From the NCBI GenBank assembly GCA_002731315.1, contig PCBG01000018.1, forward strand, positions 1-64,000: a stretch of DNA of 64,000 bases, in the 5' to 3' direction. The notes beneath the pieces are model-generated. The model saw only the letters and a list, made by a program, of their open reading frames with translations. It searched no databases and was not told the origin of the DNA. The position numbers and the translations under genes were made by a program. This stretch comes from Rhodospirillaceae bacterium (lineage in GTDB: Bacteria > Pseudomonadota > Alphaproteobacteria > Puniceispirillales > Puniceispirillaceae). Shown here piece by piece: positions 44,410 through 53,189 of this stretch (position 1 is its first letter; each line of letters starts with the position of its first letter).

Positions 44410-46026
44410 CTAGTGGCTGCGGACAGCGTTCAGGTTGGTTAGCCAGTCCGGATCCATCTCCGGTACCGACGACAGCAGCAGCTCGGTATAGGCAGGATGC
44501 GGCGGTGCGAAGACATCAGCTTTGCTGCCCTACTCGACCACACGCCCTTCATTCATCACCACCACCTGATCGGAGATCGCCTTGACCGTGGAAATGTCGT
44601 GGGTGATGAACAAATAGGTCAAACCCAACTCGGACTGCAGGCGCAGTAGTAGTCTCAAGATGCCTTCCTGAACAATCTGGTCAAGCGCAGAGGTTACCTC
44701 GTCACAAATGATGAAATCTGGGTTTGCTGCCAGACCCCGCGCAATGCAAATACGCTGCTTCTGCCCACCCGACAGCTCCGACGGCAACCTTTCAAGAAAA
44801 TCGGCATTTAGCTCGATCATATCCAGCAACTCGACCACCCTGTCGGTATTAGCTTTGCCCCGCATGCCGAGATAGAATTCAAGCGGCCTGCCAATGATAT
44901 CGCGCACCGTCTGACGAGGGTTCATCGCCGTATCCGCCATCTGATAAATCATCTGGATACGGCGTTTTTGCTCCTTGTTACGGTCAGCCAACCTTGTCGG
45001 CAACTCTACTCCGTCAAATAGCACCGTCCCGGCAGATTGGGGCAACAGGCCGGTAATCACTCGCGCGGTTGTCGATTTGCCCGAACCGGATTCCCCGACC
45101 ACAGCCACGGTTGACCCTTTCGGCACTTCCATGTCGACACCAAAAAGCACTTTGGCGGACCCATAAGCCGCATCAATACCGCGCAGAGACATGATCGCTT
45201 CTGACGGTATCTGGGCATCTTTTTGCAGCGCGCGCACTGACCAAAGCGATTTAGTGTAAGATTCCTTAGGAGATTTCAGCATTTTTCGAGTGTCAGCCTC
45301 TTCGACTTCCCCGCCATAACGCAGTACCTTGATCACATCCGCCATCTGCGCCACTACCGCTAGATCATGAGTGATATAGATTGCGGCGGTGTTAAATTCC
45401 TCAACGATGGCTCGCATCGAGGACAGCACCTCAACCTGTGTTGTCACATCCAATGCGGTTGTCGGCTCGTCAAAAATGATCAGATCAGGCCGAGGAGACA
45501 TGGCCATGGCAGTCATCACACGCTGCAACTGTCCACCCGATACCTGGTGAGGATAGCGCTCGCCGATCCTGTCCGGATCGGGTAAGTTCAGCGCCGCATA
45601 AAGCTGGTGCGCATCCCGATAAGCCTCAGCCCGGTCCTTTATCCCAAACCTGATGGTCGAACTTGTAGTCTGTTCGATAAGACGGTGCGCTGGATTGAAG
45701 GAAGCCGCCGCCGATTGCGCGACATAGGTCATCCTGTTGCCCCAGTAGCTGCGCATCTGCACATCGCTAAGATCTGTAAGGTCCGCGCCGTCGAAGATGA
45801 CCCTTCCGCCGGTGATCCGGCAACCGGGCTGAGTGTAGCCCATAGCGGCAAGACCCAAAGTGGATTTGCCGGCACCTGACTCACCGATCAGTCCCATCAC
45901 CTCGCCGCGATGCAGGGTCAGATCTATACCCTTGATGATCTCGTGCCATTTCTCGTCGGAAAAACCCTCAATATGAAGGCCTTTAATATCCAGCAGAACA
46001 TCGCCTTTTTTCGCCTTACTACTCAT
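44410..46026 (-). pseudogene. ABC transporter ATPase, two fused Dpp-type domains, interrupted by an in-frame TAG
   Basis: Energises import by the neighbouring permeases. First domain: Walker A GESGAGKST, signature VSGGQLQR, Walker [13 protein letters not shown]. Second: GESGSGKST, LSGGQKQR, FIICDEVTSALD. Both are complete before the TAG at 44530-44532, giving about 498 residues from ATG 46026. The frame runs on for 39 sense codons to a stop at 44410-44412; this tail (FAPPHPAYTELLLSSVPEMD) is the usual Opp/Dpp C-terminal motif, so one base change made the stop. The shortened protein may still work. It overlaps the permease gene by 8 bases. Confidence 0.88.
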
Positions 46027-46936
46027 CACGAAGTCCGCTTGTCTTATGGAGGAACCAATCAACAACGAAGTTGACTGCCACCGTCAGAAGAGCTATCGCG
46101 GCTGCCGGCAGAAGAGGGGTCAGCCCAGCACGAAGATCATATTGAGCAAACTGTAATAATGTTGCATTCTCTCGAACCATCGATCCCCAATCGGCAGTTG
46201 GCGGCTGAATTCCTACACCAAGAAATGATAGTGCCGCAATAGTTAGGAAAACAAAGCAAAAGCGGAGGCCAAACTCAGCTATCAAGGGCGGCATTATATT
46301 CGGCAGGATTTCGCGTCGCATTACCCATCCCAGCCCTTCGCCACGTAGCTTTGCAGCTTCGACATAGTCCATCACCACGACATTAACCGCCACCGAGCGT
46401 GTGAGGCGGAACACTCGTGTAGAGTCGAGAATTGCGATAATAACGATCAGATTAAAAACCGTAGGCCCAAAAATTGACAGCAGCACAAGGGCGAAGATCA
46501 GACTTGGAATTGCCATCAACACATCGACAGACCGACTGAAAACCTGATCGATCCAGCGCCGGTCAATCGCCGCGGCCAGACCGAGGCTGCCGCCTATCAG
46601 AAAGGATAACAGCGTTGTCGCCACTGCAATACCGACGGTATTGCGCGCTCCGAAGATCATCCGGGAGAAAATGTCACGTCCAATCTGATCAGTACCAAAG
46701 ATATAGGTCGAGCTCCAAGGTTCATATGGTGCAGGGAATATTTGGGCCTCACCATACGGCGCAAGCCAGGGCGCAAAGATTGCCACAACGACATAAATAG
46801 CAATGACGATTAATCCAAAACGAGCGGTGTAAGGCGATTTGCGAGCAGCAAGTCTGAGCTTTAACCAACGGCTGCGGCGTTCGTGGAAATTGCCGCTCTC
46901 CGCTGCAGCGGAATATGACACAATATTTTTGCTCAT
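46019..46936 (-). CDS. Dipeptide-type ABC transporter permease (DppC-like)
   Basis: Inner-membrane subunit of 305 residues with a polar N-terminus, a first helix (GLIVIAIYVVVAIFAPWL), the N-terminal OppC-type segment IFGTDQIGRDIFSR and the ATPase-coupling EAA loop EAAKLRGEGLGWVMRREILPN. It overlaps the upstream permease stop by 4 bases and the ATPase start by 8, all one transcription unit. Substrates of the group include peptides, opines, nickel and glutathione. Confidence 0.92.
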   Translation of the reverse strand: MSKNIVSYSAAAESGNFHERRSRWLKLRLAARKSPYTARFGLIVIAIYVVVAIFAPWLAPYGEAQIFPAPYEPWSSTYIFGTDQIGRDIFSRMIFGARNTVGIAVATTLLSFLIGGSLGLAAAIDRRWIDQVFSRSVDVLMAIPSLIFALVLLSIFGPTVFNLIVIIAILDSTRVFRLTRSVAVNVVVMDYVEAAKLRGEGLGWVMRREILPNIMPPLIAEFGLRFCFVFLTIAALSFLGVGIQPPTADWGSMVRENATLLQFAQYDLRAGLTPLLPAAAIALLTVAVNFVVDWFLHKTSGLRDE

Positions 46937-47913
46937 TTCGGGTGCAACAGTCTTGGATTGGTGACAATACCGATAATGTCAGCAATCAAGTTGAGAAGGA
47001 TGTAGGTCACTGCAAAGATTAGCGCACATCCTTGCACTACAGGAATATCACGCGTTGTCACTGCATCAACCATGAGCTGACCGATGCCGGGATATACGAA
47101 CACAACCTCTACCACAACCACCCCAACAACCAGATAGGCAAGGTTGAAAGCGATAACCGTAGCGATTGGCGCCCAGGCGTTCGGGAGTGCATGCTTTATA
47201 ATAAGCTCCGTTGGGGAGGCACCAGACAACCGGGCCATTTGGATATAAGGGCTAGCCAACAAATTAATGATAGCAGCCCGCGTCATCCTCATCATATGCG
47301 CAATTATTACAAGCGTAAGGGTTAGAGCGGGAAGTGCAATTCTATAAAGACGTTCCGACATCGGCGTTGTTGCATCAACATTGGCCAAAGATGGAAGCCA
47401 CTGACCCAGCGAAGACAAGAGCAAGATCAAGATATAGGCAACAAAGAATTCTGGGAAAGAAATCGTGGTTAACGTAGCAGCGTTTATAGATCGATCATAA
47501 AAAGAGTTACGATAAAGTGCAGTGCTAATGCCAAGAACCAGAGCCAGCGGCACAGAAATAAGTGCTGTTATGCCTGCAAGGAAAAGGGTGTTTTTCAATC
47601 TGGGGCCAATAAGATCAGCGACTTCTCTAGACCTATCTTGACCGCTGGCTGCACGTCCCGAAAATGAAGTGCCAAGGTCACCCTGCACGGCACCGGCAAT
47701 CCAATCGAAGTAACGAATATGGGGCGGCTTATCGAGGCCAAGCTCACGCCTGAAAGCCGCAACGGTGTCTTCTGTAGCTGCCTGACCCAGAACGATTTGC
47801 CCAAAATCACCCGGCAGCATCTCGATAGAAATGAATATTATAATCGAAACAGCGAATAAGGTGGCCAAACCAAGGGCCAGGCGCTGCACTACCGTCATCA
47901 GAACTGGATGCAA
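46933..47913 (-). CDS. Dipeptide-type ABC transporter permease (DppB-like)
   Basis: Second permease, up to 326 residues: first helix after LALGLATLFAVS, the DppB-type segment LPGDFGQIVLGQAAT, the loop ELGLDKPPHIRYFDWI and coupling loop ARLSGASPTELIIKHALPN. The start is unclear. The frame begins with TTG 47913, with AGAGG some 11 bases upstream, while ATG 47898 lacks a site. It follows the binding-protein gene after a 117-base gap containing a hairpin terminator. Confidence 0.9.
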   Translation of the reverse strand: MHPVLMTVVQRLALGLATLFAVSIIIFISIEMLPGDFGQIVLGQAATEDTVAAFRRELGLDKPPHIRYFDWIAGAVQGDLGTSFSGRAASGQDRSREVADLIGPRLKNTLFLAGITALISVPLALVLGISTALYRNSFYDRSINAATLTTISFPEFFVAYILILLLSSLGQWLPSLANVDATTPMSERLYRIALPALTLTLVIIAHMMRMTRAAIINLLASPYIQMARLSGASPTELIIKHALPNAWAPIATVIAFNLAYLVVGVVVVEVVFVYPGIGQLMVDAVTTRDIPVVQGCALIFAVTYILLNLIADIIGIVTNPRLLHPK

Positions 47914-47987
47914 TTGACCAATAACCTCTGGTTTAAAACCGCCTTATTTTGTCAGACTCTCATCAAGAAAATATGCCAAAACAATAA

Positions 47988-48015
47988 TGACCCAGGCGAA
48001 AACTCACCTGGGTCA
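47988..48015 (-). terminator. Hairpin terminator after the substrate-binding protein gene
   Basis: Perfect 9-base stem TGACCCAGG / CCTGGGTCA around a 10-base loop, starting 16 bases after the binding-protein stop on the minus strand and followed by ATTATTGTTTT. It lies inside the transporter operon, so it probably makes the binding protein more abundant than the membrane parts by partial termination or 3'-end protection. Confidence 0.75.
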
Positions 48016-48030
48016 CAAGTTATGTTATGC

Positions 48031-49617
48031 TTATGCGAACCACCAACGTTCAGACAACTTGGCACCATCAGTATCCCAGTTGGCAGCAAGTTCACCATGC
48101 ATGACGTTTTTACCACGCGCCCATACCATGTTGTTGAACATGGGCAGCAAGCAACCACCATCGTCGTGGATCAGTCGCTGACACTCCGCATAAAGTTCAG
48201 TCCGACGCTTCTCATCGAGTTCGGCCCGGGCCTCAATAACCAGCTTGTTAAACTTGACCGCCGCATCTGTTGTCTTCCATGCGGTGTCGTTCCACTCGGT
48301 ATCAGCAGTATATGCAGCCGAGAACATCCAGTCTGGAGTAGGTCGGCCACCCCAATAGCAAGCGCACCAGCCCTTCTTGTTCCAAACATTAGACCAATAG
48401 CCGTCATTAGGCTCGCGGATAACCTCAATATCCATACCAGCTTGGGCAGCAGACGCAGCCATCAACTGCGCCGCATCGACAGCACCAGCAAAGGCAGCGT
48501 CAGACGCCGAAAGTGGAATTTTGCCAGAGTGACCAGACTTCTTGTAATGGAAAGCGGCCTTGTCAGGGTCAAACTCCCGTTGTGTAAGACCACCGGCATG
48601 GTAGGCTTGAGTACTGGAAATTGGGTGATCATTGCCCGCAACGCCATGGCCCAACAAAATTTTGTCGACCAGTTCTTGGCGTTTAACAGATAACTTTAGG
48701 GCCATCCGCAGATCATAGTTATCGAACGGATCCACATCTAATCGCATTGGGAACGTATAGTGCGCCGTACCTGTCGTTTCATCAATTTCGAGATTCGGCG
48801 ACCGCGACAACAAACTAACAGTGTTGTATGCAATCTTGTCTGCACAATCGACGTCTCCATTCATGATTGCATTCTGACGTGCAGTAGTATCGATGATAGA
48901 TGTCATTTCAATCCGATCGAAGTGAGCTCGATCTGATTTGAAGTAGTTGGGGTTACGGTTAAGCTTGGAGTGAACGCCCGGCTCCCAATCTTCAATTGCA
49001 TAAGGACCAGTGCCCACACCTGACGTCATATCGCCTTCCGGTCTGATCGAGATATGATAATCGCTCACAATATATGGAAAGTCGCCGTTTGGTGTTTCTA
49101 ACTCGAACACGACAGTGTTTGGACCGTCTGCCTTAACCGACTTGACGGCCGTCAGTAGTCCTTTCGCTGCTGATTTGGAGTTTTCACCACCATGATGTTC
49201 ATAACTGGCGGCAACATCAGCAGATGTCATGGTCTTGCCATTATGGAACTCAACGCCTTTGCGAAGATTGAAGACCCAAGTCTGCGCGTCGCTAGACTCG
49301 TAGCTTTCAGCGAGGTCACCCTTTAGCTTGCCATCACTATCTATGTGCGTCAGATGGTTAGAGATGTTGTAAGTATTAACCAGCGTGAAATGGTTCTCGG
49401 ATGTCCCTGAGTCCAACGTATCGGTTGTCGACCCGTGACCACAACCATATCTAAAAGTACCACCTTTTTTTGGAGTGGCAGCCATTGCCTGTGTTGCTAG
49501 ACCAAGCGCTGTTGGAACGGTAATGCCCGTGGCCAAGACCGCGGTCATGAACTGTCTGCGGTTGATCGAACCGGATGTCAGCTTTTCTTGCTGATTTTTG
49601 ATGTACGTATCTTCCAT
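48031..49617 (-). CDS. ABC transporter substrate-binding protein, family 5, Tat-exported
   Basis: Periplasmic solute receptor of about 528 residues (DppA/OppA family 5). The leader has twin arginines in NRRQFMTAV, then a hydrophobic stretch ending AMAATPKKGG, so export is by Tat. The segments VFNLRKGVEFHNGK and the TSADVAASYEH region are family marks. ATG 49617 with GGGGAAG upstream is used, not the earlier codon at 49662. It diverges from the catabolic operon starting at 49787, which strongly suggests that its ligand is that operon's substrate. Confidence 0.93.
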   Translation of the reverse strand: MEDTYIKNQQEKLTSGSINRRQFMTAVLATGITVPTALGLATQAMAATPKKGGTFRYGCGHGSTTDTLDSGTSENHFTLVNTYNISNHLTHIDSDGKLKGDLAESYESSDAQTWVFNLRKGVEFHNGKTMTSADVAASYEHHGGENSKSAAKGLLTAVKSVKADGPNTVVFELETPNGDFPYIVSDYHISIRPEGDMTSGVGTGPYAIEDWEPGVHSKLNRNPNYFKSDRAHFDRIEMTSIIDTTARQNAIMNGDVDCADKIAYNTVSLLSRSPNLEIDETTGTAHYTFPMRLDVDPFDNYDLRMALKLSVKRQELVDKILLGHGVAGNDHPISSTQAYHAGGLTQREFDPDKAAFHYKKSGHSGKIPLSASDAAFAGAVDAAQLMAASAAQAGMDIEVIREPNDGYWSNVWNKKGWCACYWGGRPTPDWMFSAAYTADTEWNDTAWKTTDAAVKFNKLVIEARAELDEKRRTELYAECQRLIHDDGGCLLPMFNNMVWARGKNVMHGELAANWDTDGAKLSERWWFA

Positions 49618-49786
49618 GGTTTCTTCCCCATTTTTGATTGATCTATGCAATCTTTTAGGCAAAGCATTAGTATGTTTTGCCCTTGATGTTCATCATAACG
49701 TGAAAAGAATTTCTTATTCCAGCGCTTTGTCGCACCACTAGCGATTTAATTGGCGTCCCGCCCGTCACTTCCAAAAAGGGGCCATT

Positions 49787-50983
49787 GTGGCAACCAAAAT
49801 CTATAAAGTTGAAGAAGCCAGACGGCTGGCGCGGGCGCGTCTGCCCCGCATGATGTTCGATTATATCGAGGGCGGATCCGGTGACGAACGTTTGTGTTCC
49901 ACGAATATCGCTGCTTTTGACAGAATTGAGTTGATGCCGCGCGTGCTTACAAATGTGGCCAAGCGTGACCTGTCCTGCCAAATCCTTGGCATAGATGCCG
50001 GCCTGCCCTTTGGAATTGCACCAATGGGCATGTGTGCCATCTCAACCCCCGGGGCCGACCAGATACTTGCACGCGAAGCGGCATTGCGGCGCATTCCACT
50101 TGGGGTATCGACAGCATCCTCGGCGACCTTGGAATCGGTGATCAAACAATCTGATGGCTATGCGTGGTTTCAACTCTATGCCGACCCGGCCGTCGAGTTT
50201 GTTGATGAATTGGTAGGCCGGGCGGAAGCCAGTGGCTATACCGTGCTGGTGCTGACAGTAGATGTGCCGATCCCGTCCTTTCGTATCCGCGACCTTAGCA
50301 ACGGCTTTGGCTTTCCGATGACATGGGGCCCGCGCCAGCTGTTCGATCTTGCCTGCCATCCGCGCTGGTCTCTTAGCACCCTTGCGCACAGCCTTTCGCA
50401 TGGCACACCAAAACCGATGAATTATGCCACCTCGAGCCAAGGCGCCAGCTTTGTGCGTGGGTCAAGCAGGGCCCGCGCCGACTGGGACTTTTTGCACCGG
50501 CTGCGCGATCGCTGGCCGCACAAATTGGTGGTGAAGGGAGTGCAGGCTCCCGAAGATGCCCGCCGGATCAAGGCGGCCGGCGCGGATGCCATTTATGTGT
50601 CGAATCATGGGGCGCGCCAGTTGAATGCCGCCCCGCCTTCTATTGAATCAGTGGCACCAGTCCGCGCCGCAATCGGAGATGACATGCCGCTGATTGTTGA
50701 TGGCGGCGTCCGTTCGGGCGAGCATGTAATCAAGGCAATTGCCTCAGGTGCTGATTTTGTCATGATAGGGCGCAGCGCCATGTTTGGGCTTGGTGCGAGG
50801 GGCGCAGAAGGCTTGTCGGATATCATCGACAGCTTTGCCCGTGAAGCCTCTTCGGTCATCGGCCTAGTCGGCAAGACAAGAATGGATGATATCGACGCAA
50901 CCTGCCTTGCCGAAGCCCATGAGCACTGGCCGGCAGATTACAGGACAAAAGGAATGAAGGGGGGGGATGAGACAGATGGCTGA
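49787..50983 (+). CDS. FMN-dependent alpha-hydroxy-acid oxidase/dehydrogenase
   Basis: Glycolate oxidase/lactate dehydrogenase superfamily, 398 residues: oxidises a 2-hydroxy acid to the 2-oxo acid. The FMN and substrate residues are seen in MMFDYIEGGSGDE (Tyr), APMGMCA, the catalytic His and Arg in YVSNHGARQL, and the flavin phosphate site VDGGVRSGEHV. The start is GTG 49787 with AAGGGG upstream. SNHGARQLNAAP departs slightly from the usual SNHGGRQLDGAP, so the substrate pocket may differ. First gene of the operon; it overlaps the TPP enzyme by up to 17 bases. Confidence 0.9.
   Translation: MATKIYKVEEARRLARARLPRMMFDYIEGGSGDERLCSTNIAAFDRIELMPRVLTNVAKRDLSCQILGIDAGLPFGIAPMGMCAISTPGADQILAREAALRRIPLGVSTASSATLESVIKQSDGYAWFQLYADPAVEFVDELVGRAEASGYTVLVLTVDVPIPSFRIRDLSNGFGFPMTWGPRQLFDLACHPRWSLSTLAHSLSHGTPKPMNYATSSQGASFVRGSSRARADWDFLHRLRDRWPHKLVVKGVQAPEDARRIKAAGADAIYVSNHGARQLNAAPPSIESVAPVRAAIGDDMPLIVDGGVRSGEHVIKAIASGADFVMIGRSAMFGLGARGAEGLSDIIDSFAREASSVIGLVGKTRMDDIDATCLAEAHEHWPADYRTKGMKGGDETDG
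50959..50966 (+). repeat. Run of eight G at the oxidase/TPP enzyme junction
   Basis: A G8 homopolymer lies 17-24 bases before the oxidase stop codon and serves as the ribosome-binding site of the TPP enzyme gene. A slip of one base would change the last few residues of the oxidase and its overlap with the next gene. Confidence 0.85.
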
Positions 50984-52730
50984 CGAGATGAAGACTAAGC
51001 GGCGGATTCGAGGCGGCGCATTACTTGCGCGAGCGCTTCAGGAAAAGGGCGTTGAGCATGTCTTTACCCTTGCAGGCGGTTTCTGCAATCCGGCGCTGGA
51101 AGGCTTTATGGAAGCGCAGATGAAGGTGATTAACTGCCCGCATGAGCAGATTGCTGGCCATCTGGCTGACGGCCATACACGAATCACCCGTAAACCGGCG
51201 GTGTGTCTTGTAGGCCCCGAGGGTTTTGCCAATGCGGTGCCGGCGATGATGGAGGCCTGGGGCGAACGGTCGCCGGTCATTTTTGTTACCGGCTCCAGCA
51301 CGCTGAAACGTCAGGGTGCTGGCGGTTTCAAGGAAATCGACGACGTCGCAATTGCCGCGCCGCTGACAAAATATTCTGTGAGTATAACCGATGGCGAGCG
51401 GATCAACGAATTTGTCGACCGCGCCTACAAGACGGCGGTCAATGGCTATCCAGGGGCAGTGCATCTCAGCCTGCCTGTCGATATCATGTTTTCTTCCTTT
51501 AACGAAGATGTCGGCAGTCAGGAAAGACCCTTCGCAATGTCTGCGCAGGCGCCGGCACGCGCCTGGCCAGAGCCGGAAAAGCTGAAGACAGTTCTGGCGC
51601 AACTGGCTGCCGCCAAACGGCCGGTGCTAATTGGTGGGCACGGGGTATGGTGGTCAGGGGCCGAGGCCCTGCTGGAGGAAGCGGGCCGCCGCCTTTGTAT
51701 CCCGATTTTCAATATTCCCTATCACCAGAAGCTGCTTGGCGAGGATTGCGAGGCTTATATGGGTCTTGCAGATGTCCATCAGTATCATCCGTCAGCCGAT
51801 GCCTTTAACGAAGCCGATCTTGTGCTGATGATCGGGGGACGGCTGGACAACCAGATGAATTTTGGCAACCCGCCCCTGTTTCCGGCAACGACCACCCTCT
51901 GCTGTATTAACGGGTCACATGAGGAAGTCGATTTCAACCGCGCTGCCGATATGACGTTACTTTCTGATCCGGGCGCGTTTCTGCAGGCCGTCATCGATGC
52001 AGGCGCAAGTGGCGACATCTCGACGGACAAAGGCTGGTTCGAGTTGAATCGCCGCCGCCGCGCCAAGTGGGTTGCCAGAATGATTGCCGATGTCGAGGCC
52101 GAGGCTGCTGACGATGCATTTGGCGGGCGCATCCACCCGATGCAGCTGGCGCTGGATGTGCAGACGGCCATGACCGATGGCGACTGGCTTGTGATTGATG
52201 GCGGCAACACACATTTCTGGTCAGAAATCGCTGTGAATCTCGCCGGGCACCAGGGGCGCAAGCTGGGTGGCATCCTACATCCGGGCACCTTCAGCATGCT
52301 GGGTGTCGGCGTGTCCTTTGCAATTTCCGCAAAGAATGTCCACCCCGACCGCAAGGTCGTGCTGATCAGCGGCGATGGCGCCTTTCTGTCAGGTGGTCTG
52401 TCGATCGAAGCTGCCTTTCAGGAACAGCGACCGATCACCGTCGTTATCGATAACAATGGTGGACTTGACTGTATTTCACAGCAACAGGAACGTTTGTTTG
52501 AATCCGGCACGCATTTCGCCACAGATTTCCGCGACATTCCTTTTCATACGATGTTTGAGGGGCTGGGCGGGCATGGGGAGCTTGTTACCCGCCGCGAAGA
52601 CATTGTGCCAGCAGTGCAAAGAGCGATGGCTAGCGGCAAGACTGCCTGTGTCAACGTCAAGGTAAAAGGCGTCATCAGCCCGATTGTGCTTGCCACAACA
52701 TCAAAGCGTGACAAGGCGTCGATCGAATAA
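50976..52730 (+). CDS. Thiamine pyrophosphate-dependent enzyme (acetolactate synthase/decarboxylase superfamily)
   Basis: Three-domain TPP enzyme of about 584 residues. The activating Glu is present in CPHEQIAGHLADGH, which argues against glyoxylate carboligase, where it is Val. The TPP-Mg site is ISGDGAFLSGGLSIEA with the closing VVIDNNGG. The middle domain lacks an obvious FAD or ADP motif. With an alpha-hydroxy-acid oxidase directly upstream, decarboxylation or carboligation of the resulting 2-oxo acid is a plausible role; oxalyl-CoA decarboxylase or 2-hydroxyacyl-CoA lyase are relatives. ATG 50976 fits the G-rich ribosome-binding site better than ATG 50967. Confidence 0.85.
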   Translation: MADEMKTKRRIRGGALLARALQEKGVEHVFTLAGGFCNPALEGFMEAQMKVINCPHEQIAGHLADGHTRITRKPAVCLVGPEGFANAVPAMMEAWGERSPVIFVTGSSTLKRQGAGGFKEIDDVAIAAPLTKYSVSITDGERINEFVDRAYKTAVNGYPGAVHLSLPVDIMFSSFNEDVGSQERPFAMSAQAPARAWPEPEKLKTVLAQLAAAKRPVLIGGHGVWWSGAEALLEEAGRRLCIPIFNIPYHQKLLGEDCEAYMGLADVHQYHPSADAFNEADLVLMIGGRLDNQMNFGNPPLFPATTTLCCINGSHEEVDFNRAADMTLLSDPGAFLQAVIDAGASGDISTDKGWFELNRRRRAKWVARMIADVEAEAADDAFGGRIHPMQLALDVQTAMTDGDWLVIDGGNTHFWSEIAVNLAGHQGRKLGGILHPGTFSMLGVGVSFAISAKNVHPDRKVVLISGDGAFLSGGLSIEAAFQEQRPITVVIDNNGGLDCISQQQERLFESGTHFATDFRDIPFHTMFEGLGGHGELVTRREDIVPAVQRAMASGKTACVNVKVKGVISPIVLATTSKRDKASIE

Positions 52731-52793
52731 CTGCGCTTCCGGGCACCAGCCCGGACAAATAATGCAAAATGAAGCAGACAGGAAAGATCCGGC

Positions 52794-53150
52794 ATGGCTA
52801 TCATTACATCGCATTTTCTCAATGGCATTGATGGCACGCATGCTGGCGATGTCGCCGCCAGCCTGCTGCGGATTGACGCCGGCGGCACTCGCAAAACCCT
52901 GCAGGAATGCCTCAGTGGCAATGATGGCCGCCTGCAGATCGAAGTTGACAGCACGGCCGACCCTCAAGGCACGGAATATGAGCTGGTAATTGCAAGCGGT
53001 GCCTATTTCGCCAATCGCCAGTCCCAGACTGCCAGCTTGATCATCAAACGCGAGATTGTCATGCGGTTCGAAATGCCCGATCCGGCGGCTCGTTACCATA
53101 TGCCCGTGATCATGTCACCAAACAGCTATTCAACCTGGTGGTCAGGCTAG
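52794..53150 (+). CDS. Transthyretin-like protein (5-hydroxyisourate hydrolase fold) with altered C-terminus
   Basis: 118-residue protein of the HIU hydrolase/transthyretin-related family. Catalytic positions His7 (SHFLNG), Arg46 (NDGRL) and His102 (YHMPVIMSP) are kept. The family's C-terminal YRGS tetrapeptide, which supplies catalytic residues, is replaced: the protein ends YSTWWSG. Uricase and allantoin genes are absent. It sits between the TPP enzyme and the DmdA-like gene in one operon, so a hydrolase of another substrate, or a non-enzymatic partner, is more likely than urate breakdown. Confidence 0.8.
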   Translation: MAIITSHFLNGIDGTHAGDVAASLLRIDAGGTRKTLQECLSGNDGRLQIEVDSTADPQGTEYELVIASGAYFANRQSQTASLIIKREIVMRFEMPDPAARYHMPVIMSPNSYSTWWSG

Positions 53151-53189
53151 ACCGGCAACATTAGCGCCTAAGACAGGAAGGACCGAAAC

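Noticed and set aside
44530..44532. The TAG in the ABC ATPase read as pyrrolysine, given the nearby MttB gene
   Set aside because: No pylTSBCD genes are seen, MttB itself has no TAG, and the position lies in a C-terminal tail rather than an active site.
50976..52730. TPP enzyme as glyoxylate carboligase, with the TIM-barrel gene as hydroxypyruvate isomerase in allantoin breakdown
   Set aside because: The activating Glu (PHEQ) is present, whereas glyoxylate carboligase has Val there, and no allantoin or ureidoglycolate genes are found.
52794..53150. 5-hydroxyisourate hydrolase in a urate pathway
   Set aside because: The catalytic C-terminal YRGS is missing and no uricase pathway genes are present; kept only as a fold assignment.
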